A stretch of DNA of 64,000 nt from Nonomuraea sp. SYSU D8015 (lineage in GTDB: Bacteria > Actinomycetota > Actinomycetes > Streptosporangiales > Streptosporangiaceae). The number at the start of each line of letters is the position of its first letter. Within the stretch, counting starts at the first letter, position 1. The position numbers were made by a program, and so were the translations under genes. The stretch is from assembly GCF_008065375.1 (NCBI RefSeq), contig NZ_VJYI01000003.1, positions 496,001 through 560,000 on the forward strand, given 5' to 3'. The notes below the pieces were generated by a model that saw only the letters and a list, made by a program, of their open reading frames with translations, did no database searches and was not told the origin of the DNA. Positions 24,743-34,466 of the stretch are shown here, piece by piece.

Positions 24743-24781
24743 GTGTCCCGTGCTGCCGGACGAACCCGGCAGCACCGACAC
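24743..24781 (+). promoter_or_regulatory. Strong 5'-leader hairpin ahead of small secreted protein
   Basis: GTGCTGCCGG (24750-24759) pairs with CCGGCAGCAC (24766-24775) across a 6-base loop. GTGTC (24743-24747) pairs with GACAC (24777-24781) after a small internal loop. It ends directly before the GGGGAGGA ribosome-binding site, so it could stabilise the message or gate translation. Confidence 0.5.
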
Positions 24782-24797
24782 GGGGAGGAAACCCACC

Positions 24798-25190
24798 ATG
24801 CGTAAGACCCTTGCGATCGCGGCTCTCGCCGGCTCGATGGCCGTCACCGGCCTCGCCGTCGCCCCGGCCGCTCAGGCCGCCACCCACTCCACGACCGGCA
24901 CCAGCTGGGGCAAGCTCTTCTCCAGCGACCACAAGGCCTACACCTTCGGCAAGACGTGGAAGAAGGGCGGGAAGGTCTACACGAAGTGGTACGGGGTCGA
25001 CAACAAGGGCGGCAAGAAGGGCTGGGTCTGGTTCGAGTACTACCAGAACGGCGGCTGGCACCGCTTCAACAAGTCGTGGGACGGCAAGGTCGTCGGCGCC
25101 TGGAACGGCCACGGGATCAAGAAGGTCTACACCTACACCTGCTGGGCCGGCAAGTTCGACAACTGCGGCAAGAAGTACCGCATCTACTAG
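24798..25190 (+). CDS. Small secreted basic protein of unknown function
   Basis: 130 residues. The signal peptide MRKTLAIAALAGSMAVTGLA ends near AAQA. The mature 100 residues are rich in Lys, Trp, Tyr and Gly (GKTWKKGGKVYTKWYGVDNK, WVWFEYYQNGGWHRFNKSWD), with two cysteines near the end (YTCWAGKFDNCGKKY). The alternating aromatic and charged residues suggest small beta-sheet repeats. The family is not recognised; an extracellular binding or inhibitor role is possible. ATG 24798 follows GGGGAGGA. It is monocistronic and convergent with a methyltransferase. Confidence 0.8.
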   Translation: MRKTLAIAALAGSMAVTGLAVAPAAQAATHSTTGTSWGKLFSSDHKAYTFGKTWKKGGKVYTKWYGVDNKGGKKGWVWFEYYQNGGWHRFNKSWDGKVVGAWNGHGIKKVYTYTCWAGKFDNCGKKYRIY

Positions 25191-25197
25191 GAGCACT

Positions 25198-25237
25198 CCG
25201 CCTGAGGCGCGGCGCTCACCCGCCGGGCCTCAGGCGG
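25198..25237. terminator. Shared hairpin between convergent genes
   Basis: CCGCCTGAGGC (25198-25208) pairs with GCCTCAGGCGG (25227-25237). The right arm lies inside the last codons of the methyltransferase. The symmetric position between two convergent genes suggests a bidirectional terminator. Confidence 0.6.
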
Positions 25238-25917
25238 AACGTGAAGTAGCGGACCGACCTGCCGTCCCTGCTCAGCTCCCGCTGGGCGAGGACCTCCGTG
25301 ACGAAGCCCTGCTCGTCGATCAGCTGCCTCAGGTAGGGCAGGTCGCCTGAGGTGCCGAAGAAGACCAGCATCCGGCCCGCAGGAGTGAGATGCCTCCCGG
25401 CCTGGCGGAAGAACGTCGTCATGGCCCGGTAGTCCTCGTCGGTGGTGGCCGCCTCCAGGAGATCGCGGGGCGCGAACCACCGGAACGGCGGGTCGAAGAC
25501 GATCAGATCGAAGCAGCCCTCGACGGCGGAGAAGACGTCGCTGCGACGGACCTCGACCCGGTCGGCCACCCCGTTGCGCTCGGCGTTGCGGCGGGCGGCC
25601 TCGACGGCGACGGGGTTGATGTCGACCGCCACCACCCGATCCGCCGTCGCGGCGGCCAGGACGGCGTTGACGCCGCAGCCGGTGCCCATGTCCAGGACGC
25701 GGTCGCCCGCGCGGACCTCCGCGAGCACGGCCTCGCCCAGCAGATGCGACATGCCGGTGATCGGCTGCACCTGGGGCGGGACGACCAGGGTCCGGCCCAG
25801 GTAGGTGAACGTCCGCTCGTCGCCGGCCTCGGCCCTGGCGGCCTCGTAGGCCCGCTCGTGCCACTGGCGGATGAGCTCTGCCTCCTCCGGAGAGACCCTC
25901 GGGACGTGGCTACCCAC
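25216..25917 (-). CDS. Class I methyltransferase with DPPF motif (PrmC/RsmC-like)
   Basis: 233 residues. SAM motif I is VLDMGTGCGVNAVLAA, with the acidic VVAVDINPVAVE following. The catalytic motif IV is FDLIVFDPPFRWF, a D-P-P-F variant of N-P-P-Y seen in N-methyltransferases acting on glutamine, adenine or guanine. An N-terminal helix with an aromatic strand (FTYLGRTLVVPPQVQP) resembles HemK/PrmC-type small proteins. GTG 25917 overlaps the amidohydrolase stop, so the two are coupled. The substrate is unknown. Confidence 0.85.
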   Translation of the reverse strand: MGSHVPRVSPEEAELIRQWHERAYEAARAEAGDERTFTYLGRTLVVPPQVQPITGMSHLLGEAVLAEVRAGDRVLDMGTGCGVNAVLAAATADRVVAVDINPVAVEAARRNAERNGVADRVEVRRSDVFSAVEGCFDLIVFDPPFRWFAPRDLLEAATTDEDYRAMTTFFRQAGRHLTPAGRMLVFFGTSGDLPYLRQLIDEQGFVTEVLAQRELSRDGRSVRYFTFRLRPGG

Positions 25918-27115
25918 CCTGACGCACCCCGCCCCGCCACACGTCCGCGATGGCGCGGGTGGCCGTGATGTCGGTGGTCGGGTCGCCGTCCACCAGCAGC
26001 AGGTCGGCGCGGAGGCCGGGGGCGATCCGGCCGCGGTCGGCGAGGCCGAAGCGGCGGGCGGTCAGGCTGGTGGCCGCCGTGAGCGCCTGCTCCGGCGTCA
26101 GCCCGGCCTCGGTCAGCATCAACAGCTCATGGTGCAACCCCGCCCCGTGCACGGGCCCGAACGGCGTGCAGTCCGTCCCCGCCAGCACGGGCACACCGGC
26201 CCGCACCAGCGCGGCCGCCGCCTGCGAGGCGTTGACCACGCCTTCCGAGTGCACGGGGATGCCGGTGTAGTCGCGCGTGAACGTGGCCTTCGAACGCTCG
26301 GACATCCGCCCCGCCACGCGCGGGTCCCGGAGCAGCTCCGCGCCGCCCGGGTCTCCGGTGACGGCCTCGATGTAGGTGATCGTGCTCACCACGAAGGCAT
26401 CGTAGGCCGAGATGATCCCGGCCATCTCCTCGGCGCGCTCCCCGCCCGCGTCGGTGTAGAGGTGTGCCAGCCCGTCGGCCCCGGCGTCGAGCGCGATGAG
26501 AGCCTCGCGGGCCGTCACCGTGTGGGCGACGACCCGCAGCCCGGCGGCGTGCGCGGCCTCGACCAGGACGGCGGCGAGCTCGGGGCTGAGTGCGGGCAGC
26601 TCCATCCCGGCCGCCGCGCCGTCGTCGACGGCGATCTTCAGGTAGTCGGCGCCCTCGGCCAGCCGCGCCTCCACGAACGCCTTGGCCTGGTCGGCATCGG
26701 CGACCGTGTCGAGCCCGCGGTCCGAGCCGAGGGCCTTGAGCAGGTCGGGCGTCATGATCTGGGTCGGGTGCCCGCCCGGCACGGTGGCGATCATGCTGGA
26801 GCTGCGGAGATCGGCCACGTCGTCGCGCTCGGCGGCCTGGCGGCGCTGCTCGGCCAGGACGGGCGGCAGGTTGTTCATGTCGAGCTCGGTGGTGACGCCG
26901 AACTTCAGCGCCTCCGCCAGGTCGCCGTCGAAGGCGTGCGTGTGCGCGTCGATCAGGCCGGGCAGCAGGGTCTTGCCGGCGCCGTCCACCTCCACGTCCA
27001 CGGGTCCGGCCGCGGCGTCGGCGTCGGCGATGCGGTCGCCGTCGATCACGACGTCGGCGCGGGAAACGGTCCGCTCGCCGTCGAAGACGCGGACGTCACG
27101 GATCAAGGTACGCAT
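25910..27115 (-). CDS. Amidohydrolase-family protein
   Basis: 401 residues. The metal-dependent amidohydrolase fold is shown by the first metal pair LLPGLIDAHTHAFDG, a lysine in GADYLKIAVDDGAA, later histidines in VVAHT and GLAHLYTD, and the aspartate in VLAGTDCTPFGP. The C-terminal composite sheet with ARRFGLADRGRIAPGLRADL is typical of imidazolonepropionase/prolidase-like members. It hydrolyses a cyclic amide or C-N bond of unknown identity. A palindrome lies 29 bases upstream. It is coupled to the methyltransferase downstream. Confidence 0.9.
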   Translation of the reverse strand: MRTLIRDVRVFDGERTVSRADVVIDGDRIADADAAAGPVDVEVDGAGKTLLPGLIDAHTHAFDGDLAEALKFGVTTELDMNNLPPVLAEQRRQAAERDDVADLRSSSMIATVPGGHPTQIMTPDLLKALGSDRGLDTVADADQAKAFVEARLAEGADYLKIAVDDGAAAGMELPALSPELAAVLVEAAHAAGLRVVAHTVTAREALIALDAGADGLAHLYTDAGGERAEEMAGIISAYDAFVVSTITYIEAVTGDPGGAELLRDPRVAGRMSERSKATFTRDYTGIPVHSEGVVNASQAAAALVRAGVPVLAGTDCTPFGPVHGAGLHHELLMLTEAGLTPEQALTAATSLTARRFGLADRGRIAPGLRADLLLVDGDPTTDITATRAIADVWRGGVRQGG

Positions 27116-27143
27116 GCCTCTCCCTCATCTAGTTCTGCGTAAG

Positions 27144-27163
27144 ATAGTACGGCTCCTAACTAT
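27144..27163. promoter_or_regulatory. Possible operator upstream of the amidohydrolase
   Basis: ATAGT and ACTAT are arranged as an inverted repeat separated by 10 bases (27144-27163), in a locally AT-rich stretch that must hold the amidohydrolase promoter. The size suits a TetR- or MarR-type dimer. No regulator gene is adjacent. Confidence 0.35.
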
Positions 27164-27179
27164 TCGAGGCAAGCAAAAA

Positions 27180-27210
27180 GGCGAGCCCGCGTGATCCACG
27201 CGGGCTCGCC
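27180..27210 (-). terminator. Intrinsic terminator of the M36 protease gene
   Basis: GGCGAGCCCGCGTG (27180-27193) pairs perfectly with CACGCGGGCTCGCC (27197-27210) around a 3-base loop. In the minus direction the stem is followed by CTTTTTGC, so it has the T-run that most high-GC terminators lack. It starts 11 bases beyond the protease stop. Confidence 0.85.
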
Positions 27211-27220
27211 CAGAAAAGGA

Positions 27221-30127
27221 TCAGTGTGAGAACGCCTGGAACTCGGCCGCCCTCACGTGCTCCCGCTGCGGGCTGGCCGTGGCGCAGTCCGTCGCGGAGT
27301 TGGGGTCGTTGTCCTGCTCCCCCGCGTACAGCGGGTTACCGGTGCACTGGCTGCTGACCACCCGCAGCACCAGGTGCGTGGCGCTGGTGTCGCGCACGTC
27401 GAACGACTTGAAGATCATGTCCGCGCCTCTGGGCCGCGGCAGCGACGTCTGGAAGGCGTCCGCCGGGCTGGTGTAGATCTTCTTGAAGTTCGCCGGGTCG
27501 GCGCAGCCGGAGCTGCACGCCAGCACCTCGAAGGCACGCAGGCTGGAGAACCGGTTCTGCCCGCCGGGGTCGGCCGGGTCGTTGACGTTCGGCCGGAGCA
27601 TCGCGCTGACCTGCACCCGCCCGACCTTGACGGGGGCGTCGCCGGCCAGGTCCACGACGACCGACTTGCCGGCGGGGGCGCCGGTGAGCGAGGCCCAGTT
27701 CGTGGCCTCGGTCTCGTCGATCAGCTTGGCCTGGTTGACGCCGTCGCCCGAGGCCGCCGCGCCGTTCGACGCGGAGGCGTGGTTGCGGGTCAGCAGCAGC
27801 GGCAGCGGCAGCTTGACGCCCGGAAGGACGGCGAACTTCAGCCGCTTGTGCCCGAACCCGCTGCCCGCGACCACGAAGTCGTAGACACCGGGCGTCATCT
27901 CCACGGTGTCGCCGAGCGGCGTGGCCGGGTCGGTGTCGGCGACCGGGACCACGCGTCCCTCGTAGTCGCCGACGTACAGCCGCAGCGCGGCGTCCTTGGC
28001 CTCGCCCAGGGGCTTCATCTGCAGCGAGCCGTTCCTGCCCGTCGGGTTGACGAAGCTCGGCGTCGCCTCGCCGTCGTTCGGCCCGGTGCTGGCGGCGTCC
28101 CTGCCCAGGCCGTGCTCGGCGAACGCGCGCCACATGATGTCCTGGTTCTTGCCGCCGAAGCGGATCGCGTCGGCCGCGAGCAGCGCGTCGCGGTGGTCGA
28201 CGTACGTGACCGCGCCCGAGGCCATCAGCAGCAGCGCGTCGAACGACAGCTGCGCCCAGCGCCGGTTGCCCGGGCACTTCTCGACCGGCGTCTTCCCGTC
28301 GGCGCACGAGCGCTGCAGCTTGGCCGTGCCGTCGCCGTACCGCTTGAGGAAGGCCGCGCGCACGTCGAACTGCGTGGCCGACCAGATCTCGCCGTCCGCG
28401 TGGACCTGCTGGCCGACGAGGTCGTAGTTGAGGTTGCTGTAGTTGAGCGGCGACTTGGACATGTCGTAGTTCCTGATGCCGCGCTGTCTGTCGCCGGTCA
28501 CGTAGCCGCCGGTGACGTACGGCGTCGCGCCGGACGGGCGGAAGCCGTACTCGAAGAGGTACTCCATCGCGAACAGGTCGGAGGTGCTCTCGTTCATGGC
28601 GCCGGCCTGCGCGCCGCTCCACCCGGCGTCCGGGCCGCCGATCATGCGGCCGGAGATCGCGTGGGTGTACTCGTGGCCGATGACCGACATGTCGTAGTCG
28701 CCGTCCACGCAGGGCGCGTAGAAGGCGCCGGCGATCGGCTGCCACAGGTACATGTTGGTGATCGGCGCGACCCCGTCGGGGCCGGTGATCTGGTTGGCGT
28801 TGTCGCGTACGGACAGCACCCGCGCGCCGGCCTGGGCGTTGCCCTGCTCGGGGTCGTCGCCGAGCCCGCCGCGGTCGCCGTTGTCGTCCTGCATGTTCCA
28901 GGCGGTCTCGGTGAAGCCGAGCCGGTACGACCAGTCGTGCATGCGGTTGTGCATGGCGTTCAGGTTGGCGATCGCGGCCTCGAGGTCGTTCTCGCCGGGC
29001 TGGTCGAGCACGGCCGGGTCGCACTTGGCCTCGTACCAGGTGTTACGCCACGGGTAGACGTAGTTCCTGCTCGGCGTGAGCACGTTGGAGCGGGTGCCGA
29101 CGGTGAACGGGTCGCCGCTGGCCCGGTTCTCGAACGTCCTGGCCGCGTTGCCGAGGCTGGTGTTCGTCGGCTCGCCGGTGCCGTGGTCGACGTCCCACGC
29201 CTTGCCCGTCGCCGGGTCGCCGCCGCTCACGTAGTCACAGCCCGGGCCGGGCGTGTGGCACCAGGTCTGGCGCGTGTCGGCGGAGGAGTAGTCGTCGCGC
29301 GGGTTCGCCGGGAACACCTCCCAGTGCGGGTTCTCCGGGTCGGCGTGGTGGTCGACGAGGTTCTCCCGCACCAGGACGGCGCCGCTGACCGCGTCCACGT
29401 GCGTCGTGTACCCCGCCGCCTCGCCGTCCCCGCCGCCGATCAGCACGACCTGGTAGGCGTTGTGCACCCCGTCGGGCGCGGGCACCGCCACCGGGGCCGC
29501 CTGCTTGGTGGTCGCCGTGGCCAGATCGATGCCGCCGTCCCTGGCCGCGATCTCCATCGCCTGCTGCGCGGTGATCGCCGCGGCCGGCGGCGCCTGCGTG
29601 GCGCGCGACAGCGAGGACGTGACGTGCCGGATCGTGCCGTCGACCACGCCGACCGCGACGAGCCCGTCCACGCCGGCCGGCAGGTCGCCGAACTTCTGCC
29701 GCAGCAGCACGGCGTGGCCCGCGCCGATGGGGTTGACCGCGACCCGCTCCAGCGCGTCCACGGCCTCGGCCGATAAGCCGAAGATGGCCTCGTTGTTCTT
29801 GAGGTAGGCGCGTGCCGCCTGCTCGGGGTCGGCCCCCAGGCCCTCGGCCAGCGGCTCGGCGCTGACGACGGCCGCGGGGGTGCCGAGGGCGTTCCAGCGG
29901 ATCTCGGCCTCGGGGCCTGCCCTGCGCGCATTGACGCCGGCGGGCGGCGGCACCCGGCCCTGCCGGTTGTCCACATCCGGTTTGCCGTGCTCCTCGGCCT
30001 GGAAGTCGTGGACGATGGGTGCTTGCCCGCCGGGTGCGCCGCGCGCGGCCCCGGTGGGGGCCAGCGCCGACGCGACCAGCGCGACGACGATGAGGGTGCT
30101 GCTGCGTAACCAGGACTTTGACGACAC
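27221..30127 (-). CDS. Secreted M36 (fungalysin-type) metallopeptidase
   Basis: 968 residues. A signal peptide (about 30 residues) precedes an FTP/PepSY-type propeptide to roughly residue 260. The catalytic domain carries H-E-Y-T-H at 485-489 (VIGHEYTHAISGRM) and the third zinc ligand glutamate at 513 (MNESTSDLFAMEYLFEYG), the fungalysin arrangement. After about residue 690 come beta-domains, including a galactose-binding-like module with EATNWASLTGAPAGKSVVVD and several cysteines. GTG 30127 is preceded by GGAGGA. It acts outside the cell on proteins, is monocistronic and has its own terminator. Confidence 0.93.
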   Translation of the reverse strand: MSSKSWLRSSTLIVVALVASALAPTGAARGAPGGQAPIVHDFQAEEHGKPDVDNRQGRVPPPAGVNARRAGPEAEIRWNALGTPAAVVSAEPLAEGLGADPEQAARAYLKNNEAIFGLSAEAVDALERVAVNPIGAGHAVLLRQKFGDLPAGVDGLVAVGVVDGTIRHVTSSLSRATQAPPAAAITAQQAMEIAARDGGIDLATATTKQAAPVAVPAPDGVHNAYQVVLIGGGDGEAAGYTTHVDAVSGAVLVRENLVDHHADPENPHWEVFPANPRDDYSSADTRQTWCHTPGPGCDYVSGGDPATGKAWDVDHGTGEPTNTSLGNAARTFENRASGDPFTVGTRSNVLTPSRNYVYPWRNTWYEAKCDPAVLDQPGENDLEAAIANLNAMHNRMHDWSYRLGFTETAWNMQDDNGDRGGLGDDPEQGNAQAGARVLSVRDNANQITGPDGVAPITNMYLWQPIAGAFYAPCVDGDYDMSVIGHEYTHAISGRMIGGPDAGWSGAQAGAMNESTSDLFAMEYLFEYGFRPSGATPYVTGGYVTGDRQRGIRNYDMSKSPLNYSNLNYDLVGQQVHADGEIWSATQFDVRAAFLKRYGDGTAKLQRSCADGKTPVEKCPGNRRWAQLSFDALLLMASGAVTYVDHRDALLAADAIRFGGKNQDIMWRAFAEHGLGRDAASTGPNDGEATPSFVNPTGRNGSLQMKPLGEAKDAALRLYVGDYEGRVVPVADTDPATPLGDTVEMTPGVYDFVVAGSGFGHKRLKFAVLPGVKLPLPLLLTRNHASASNGAAASGDGVNQAKLIDETEATNWASLTGAPAGKSVVVDLAGDAPVKVGRVQVSAMLRPNVNDPADPGGQNRFSSLRAFEVLACSSGCADPANFKKIYTSPADAFQTSLPRPRGADMIFKSFDVRDTSATHLVLRVVSSQCTGNPLYAGEQDNDPNSATDCATASPQREHVRAAEFQAFSH

Positions 30128-30230
30128 CGGTTCCTCCTGCGTGTCCGGGTGCGCGGATCACGCGCACTCGCAAGAGGTAGCACCGCATTGACTACGTGAC
30201 AAGATCTAAGTGGGGACAGGCAGCCCGGTC

Positions 30231-31454
30231 CTACGGCTTGGCGTCCAGCCACACGAGGCGGTGGTCGGAGCTGGGGAAGGGGAAGACGCCGGTGAGGCGG
30301 GACAGCGGGTCGCTCGACACCGGCCAGAAGACGCCGCCGCCCGTCACCCTCAGCCGCTTGGCCGGCAGCACGTAGTCGGCGCGCAGGTTGCCGGGCGCGG
30401 TGTCGGCGAAGTCGGCCGTGTCGTACTTCGGGTCGCCCTTGTGGGTGGCGTTCGCGCCGCCCTGCAGCGCGGCGGCCTCCGTCGCGCCCGCGCTCGACGG
30501 CGCGAACGTGCCGTCGATCTTCGGGTGGTCGAGGAGCTGGTGGATGGCGCCCTGGTAGCTGTCGCCGTCGTGGGGATCGGCGTTCTGGTCGCCGGCGATC
30601 ACGAACGGCTCGCCGGGCCGGAGGCCGCCGCGGCAGCCGCGGTCGTCGTAGATGTACCCGCCGCGCCCGGGGTTCGTGTAGTCGGCCCAGAGCCGGATCT
30701 CGTCGTGGTTGCGGCGGCCGTTGCGGTCCTCGGCCCCGTCGAACGTGGGCGGCGTGGGGTGGCTGACCAGGAAGTGCACCGTACGGTGGCCGATCCGGAC
30801 CGGCACGTCCCAGTGGCTCTTGGACGACAGGCGGAACACCTCGAGCTCCTCCGGCGAGTACCAGTCGGCGGGCTCCGGCGTCGCCGGGTCGTCGGGCAGG
30901 GCGGCGCCGGGCATGTCCTTCCACAGGAACTTCTGGAAGGTGCGGATGCCGCGTACGTCGATCGGGTACTTCGAGTAGACCACCATGCCGTACTGGCCGG
31001 GGAAGGCCCCGAAGCCGAACGCGTCGTCGCCGTAGCCGGGCGCGCCCGGCGTGGTCACGACGGCGCCGTTGTTGTTCAGGTCGTACCCGGAGGCGATGCC
31101 GGTGTTGCTGGGGGCGGTGTAGCGGTACCGGTAGGTGATGGGTTGGGCGCCGCTCTGGCCGACGGACAGGTAGTTGTCCTGGAAGAGGCGGGCGGCGGCG
31201 CCGGCGGCGTCGTAGTCGAACTCGTTGATGAGCAGGACGTCGGGGCGGCTCCGCTGGATGATCTCGGCGATGACCTTGGCCTGCGTGTTGTCCGGCGTGG
31301 ACAGGTCGCTGACGAGCTGGCCTTCGGCGTTGCGGTTGAGCGAGGCGTTGAAGGTGGCGAACCGGGTGGCCCGGCTCGCGGCCTCGGCCGTGCCCGCCGC
31401 CAAGGGCAGGAGCGCCGCGGCGGCGACGACGGACAGGGCTCTACGGAATATCAC
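30231..31454 (-). CDS. Secreted endonuclease/exonuclease/phosphatase family protein
   Basis: 407 residues with a signal peptide ending AGTAEA. EEP motifs in order: RFATFNASLNRN (metal N), LLINEFDYD (metal E), HFLVSHPTPPTFDG (catalytic region), FVIAGDQNADPHDGDS (GDxN) and the final PSSDHRLVWLD (SDHR). The family covers nucleases, phosphatases and phytase-like enzymes. Secretion suggests extracellular phosphate or nucleotide scavenging. GTG 31454 has GAGGTGA upstream. It is divergent from a GntR regulator 107 bases away. Confidence 0.9.
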   Translation of the reverse strand: MIFRRALSVVAAAALLPLAAGTAEAASRATRFATFNASLNRNAEGQLVSDLSTPDNTQAKVIAEIIQRSRPDVLLINEFDYDAAGAAARLFQDNYLSVGQSGAQPITYRYRYTAPSNTGIASGYDLNNNGAVVTTPGAPGYGDDAFGFGAFPGQYGMVVYSKYPIDVRGIRTFQKFLWKDMPGAALPDDPATPEPADWYSPEELEVFRLSSKSHWDVPVRIGHRTVHFLVSHPTPPTFDGAEDRNGRRNHDEIRLWADYTNPGRGGYIYDDRGCRGGLRPGEPFVIAGDQNADPHDGDSYQGAIHQLLDHPKIDGTFAPSSAGATEAAALQGGANATHKGDPKYDTADFADTAPGNLRADYVLPAKRLRVTGGGVFWPVSSDPLSRLTGVFPFPSSDHRLVWLDAKP

Positions 31455-31561
31455 GATCTTTCACCTCGCTGAGCTGGCCGGGTGGTCCGGATCATGGCAT
31501 CTCCCCGGCGGATCGCGCCAGTACGCGAAGATAAGCTTTGGTTGTCAGCAGGGAGTTAGAC

Positions 31562-32356
31562 ATGCCGACGTTCCCTCAGGGAAAACCGCGGCCGCGCCTC
31601 ACGGGGTCGCAGGGGGGTGAGCCGAAGTATCAGGCCATCTACCGTGATCTGCTCGCCCAGATCGACGACGGCGCGTACGCGCCCGGCGAGCCGCTGCCCG
31701 CGCAACGGGAGCTGAGCGACTACTACGGGGTCAGCCTGATGACCGTGCGGCAGGCGTTGCAGCGGCTCAGCGCGGAGGGGCGCATCGAGCAGCGGCAGGG
31801 GCTCGGCACGTTCGTGGCCGGCCACGTGATCCCCTATCAGATGAACAGCCTGGGCAGCCTCGCCGAGGATCTCGCCGGGCAGGGGATCGAGCTGCTGACG
31901 GTGCCGCTCGGCACGCGCCGCGAGCCGCCGCCCGCGGCGGTGCGGGCGGAGCTGGGGCTCGGCGCGGACGCCGAGGTCACGGTCATCGAGCGGCTGCGGG
32001 TCGTGGACGGCTCCCCGGTGATCCACCAGGTGTCCTACACGCCGCTCGACCTGGGCGGGGAGCCCGCGGAGGCCGAGTTGGAGCGCACTCCGCTCTACCG
32101 GCTGATCGAGGAGCGGTGCGGGGTGTCGCCGGCGTGGGCGACCGAGGCGATCAGGCCGGTCGTGTTGTCGGAGGAGCAGGCCGCCGTGTTGCGGCGGCCG
32201 GTGGGCGATGCGGCGCTCATGAGCACGCGGGTCACGTACGACGCGGACGACCGGGCGGTGCTGGCCGATCGGGCGGTCATGTGCGCCGCCCACATCGTGT
32301 TCACCACCCGGCGCCAGGTCCCCGAACCGGCCGTCTCGCTACGCCTCGACGCCTGA
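31562..32356 (+). CDS. GntR-family regulator with UTRA domain (HutC type)
   Basis: 264 residues. The winged HTH spans about residues 22-90 (YQAIYRDLLAQIDDGAYAPG, LSDYYGVSLMTVRQALQRLS, then RIEQRQGLGTFVAGHVI). The UTRA ligand domain follows (VTVIERLRVVDGSPVIHQVS, EERCGVSPAWATEAIRPVV). The ATG is preceded by GGGAG. It is divergent from the secreted phosphoesterase and its last 18 bases overlap the convergent trpA gene. HutC-type repressors sense small metabolites such as amino sugars or urocanate; the ligand here is unknown. Confidence 0.9.
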   Translation: MPTFPQGKPRPRLTGSQGGEPKYQAIYRDLLAQIDDGAYAPGEPLPAQRELSDYYGVSLMTVRQALQRLSAEGRIEQRQGLGTFVAGHVIPYQMNSLGSLAEDLAGQGIELLTVPLGTRREPPPAAVRAELGLGADAEVTVIERLRVVDGSPVIHQVSYTPLDLGGEPAEAELERTPLYRLIEERCGVSPAWATEAIRPVVLSEEQAAVLRRPVGDAALMSTRVTYDADDRAVLADRAVMCAAHIVFTTRRQVPEPAVSLRLDA

Positions 32357-33135
32357 GGGCTTGCGCACACCGGCCGCGAGTTCCCGCGCCACCGCCTCGA
32401 CCGCGGCCACGCCGGACGCCGGGTCGGGGGCGTCCATGAGCGCGCGGACGAACGCCGAGCCGACGATCACGCCGTCGGCGAATGCGGCGACCTCGGCGGC
32501 CTGCGTGCCGGTGCCCACGCCGAGACCGACGCACACGGGCAGGTCGGTGACCTCCTTCGCCCGCGCCACCAGGTCCTTCGCCGTCGTGCTGACCACGTCG
32601 CGCTCGCCGGTCACGCCCATGAGCGAGGCCGCGTACAGGAAGCCGCGCGAGGATCGGGCGGCCAGCGTCAGGCGTTCCGGCGTGGAGGTCGGCGCCACCA
32701 GGTGGACACGGTCCAGGCCGTGGTCGTCGGCCGCCGCGTGCCAGGCGGCGGCCTCGTCGGGGATGAGGTCCGGGGTGATCGCCCCGGCGCCGCCCGCCGC
32801 CGCCAGGTCCGCCGCGAACCGGGCGACCCCGTAGCGGTCGACGAGCGTCCAGTACGTCATGACGAGCGCCGGCGCCGCGACCTCCCGTACGGCGGTGAGC
32901 CCGTCCGCCGGGGTGACGCCTCCGGCGAGCGCCGCCTCGGTGGCCCGCTGGATGAGCGGGCCGTCCATGAGCGGGTCCGAGTACGGCAGGCCCACCTCCA
33001 CGACGTCCACGCCGCCGGCCACCATGGCCCGCATCGCCGCCACCGAGGTGGCGACGTCGGGGAACCCGACCGGCAGGTATCCGATGAGCGCGGCCCGCCC
33101 TTCCCGGCGGGCCTGTTCGATGGTCGCGCGGGCGC

Positions 33136-33139
<4 letters not shown>
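32339..33139 (-). CDS. trpA: Tryptophan synthase alpha chain
   Basis: 266 residues. It cleaves indole-3-glycerol phosphate to indole and glyceraldehyde 3-phosphate and passes indole to the beta chain. Signatures: LIGYLPVGFPDVATSVAAMR, VEVGLPYSDPLMDGPLIQRA with the catalytic glutamate and aspartate, LVAPTSTPERL, and the phosphate-binding LCVGLGVGTGTQ-like segment (VCVGLGVGTGTQAAEVAAFA, then GVIVGSAFV). ATG 33139 overlaps the trpB stop (ATGA), giving coupled, equimolar synthesis. No other trp biosynthesis gene is present nearby. Confidence 0.97.
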
Positions 33140-34365
<1,226 letters not shown>

Positions 34366-34385
34366 CGTCGGCTCCTCTCGCTTGA

Positions 34386-34431
34386 GTTCTAGTCTTCTAG
34401 AACAGTATGAGGAAGAACGTGGATGCGTCAA
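34386..34431 (-). promoter_or_regulatory. trpBA promoter with 18-bp palindromic operator
   Basis: On the minus strand TTGACG (34431-34426) and CATACT (34409-34404) are 16 bases apart. Immediately after the -10 comes the palindrome GTTCTAGAAGACTAGAAC (34403-34386), 7-bp arms around AAGA, covering the probable transcript start. This suggests repression at the trpBA promoter by a dimeric regulator that is not encoded beside it. Confidence 0.6.
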
Positions 34432-34466
34432 CGGTGGCCGCCTGCCGGCGGCCACCGCCTGGTGTT

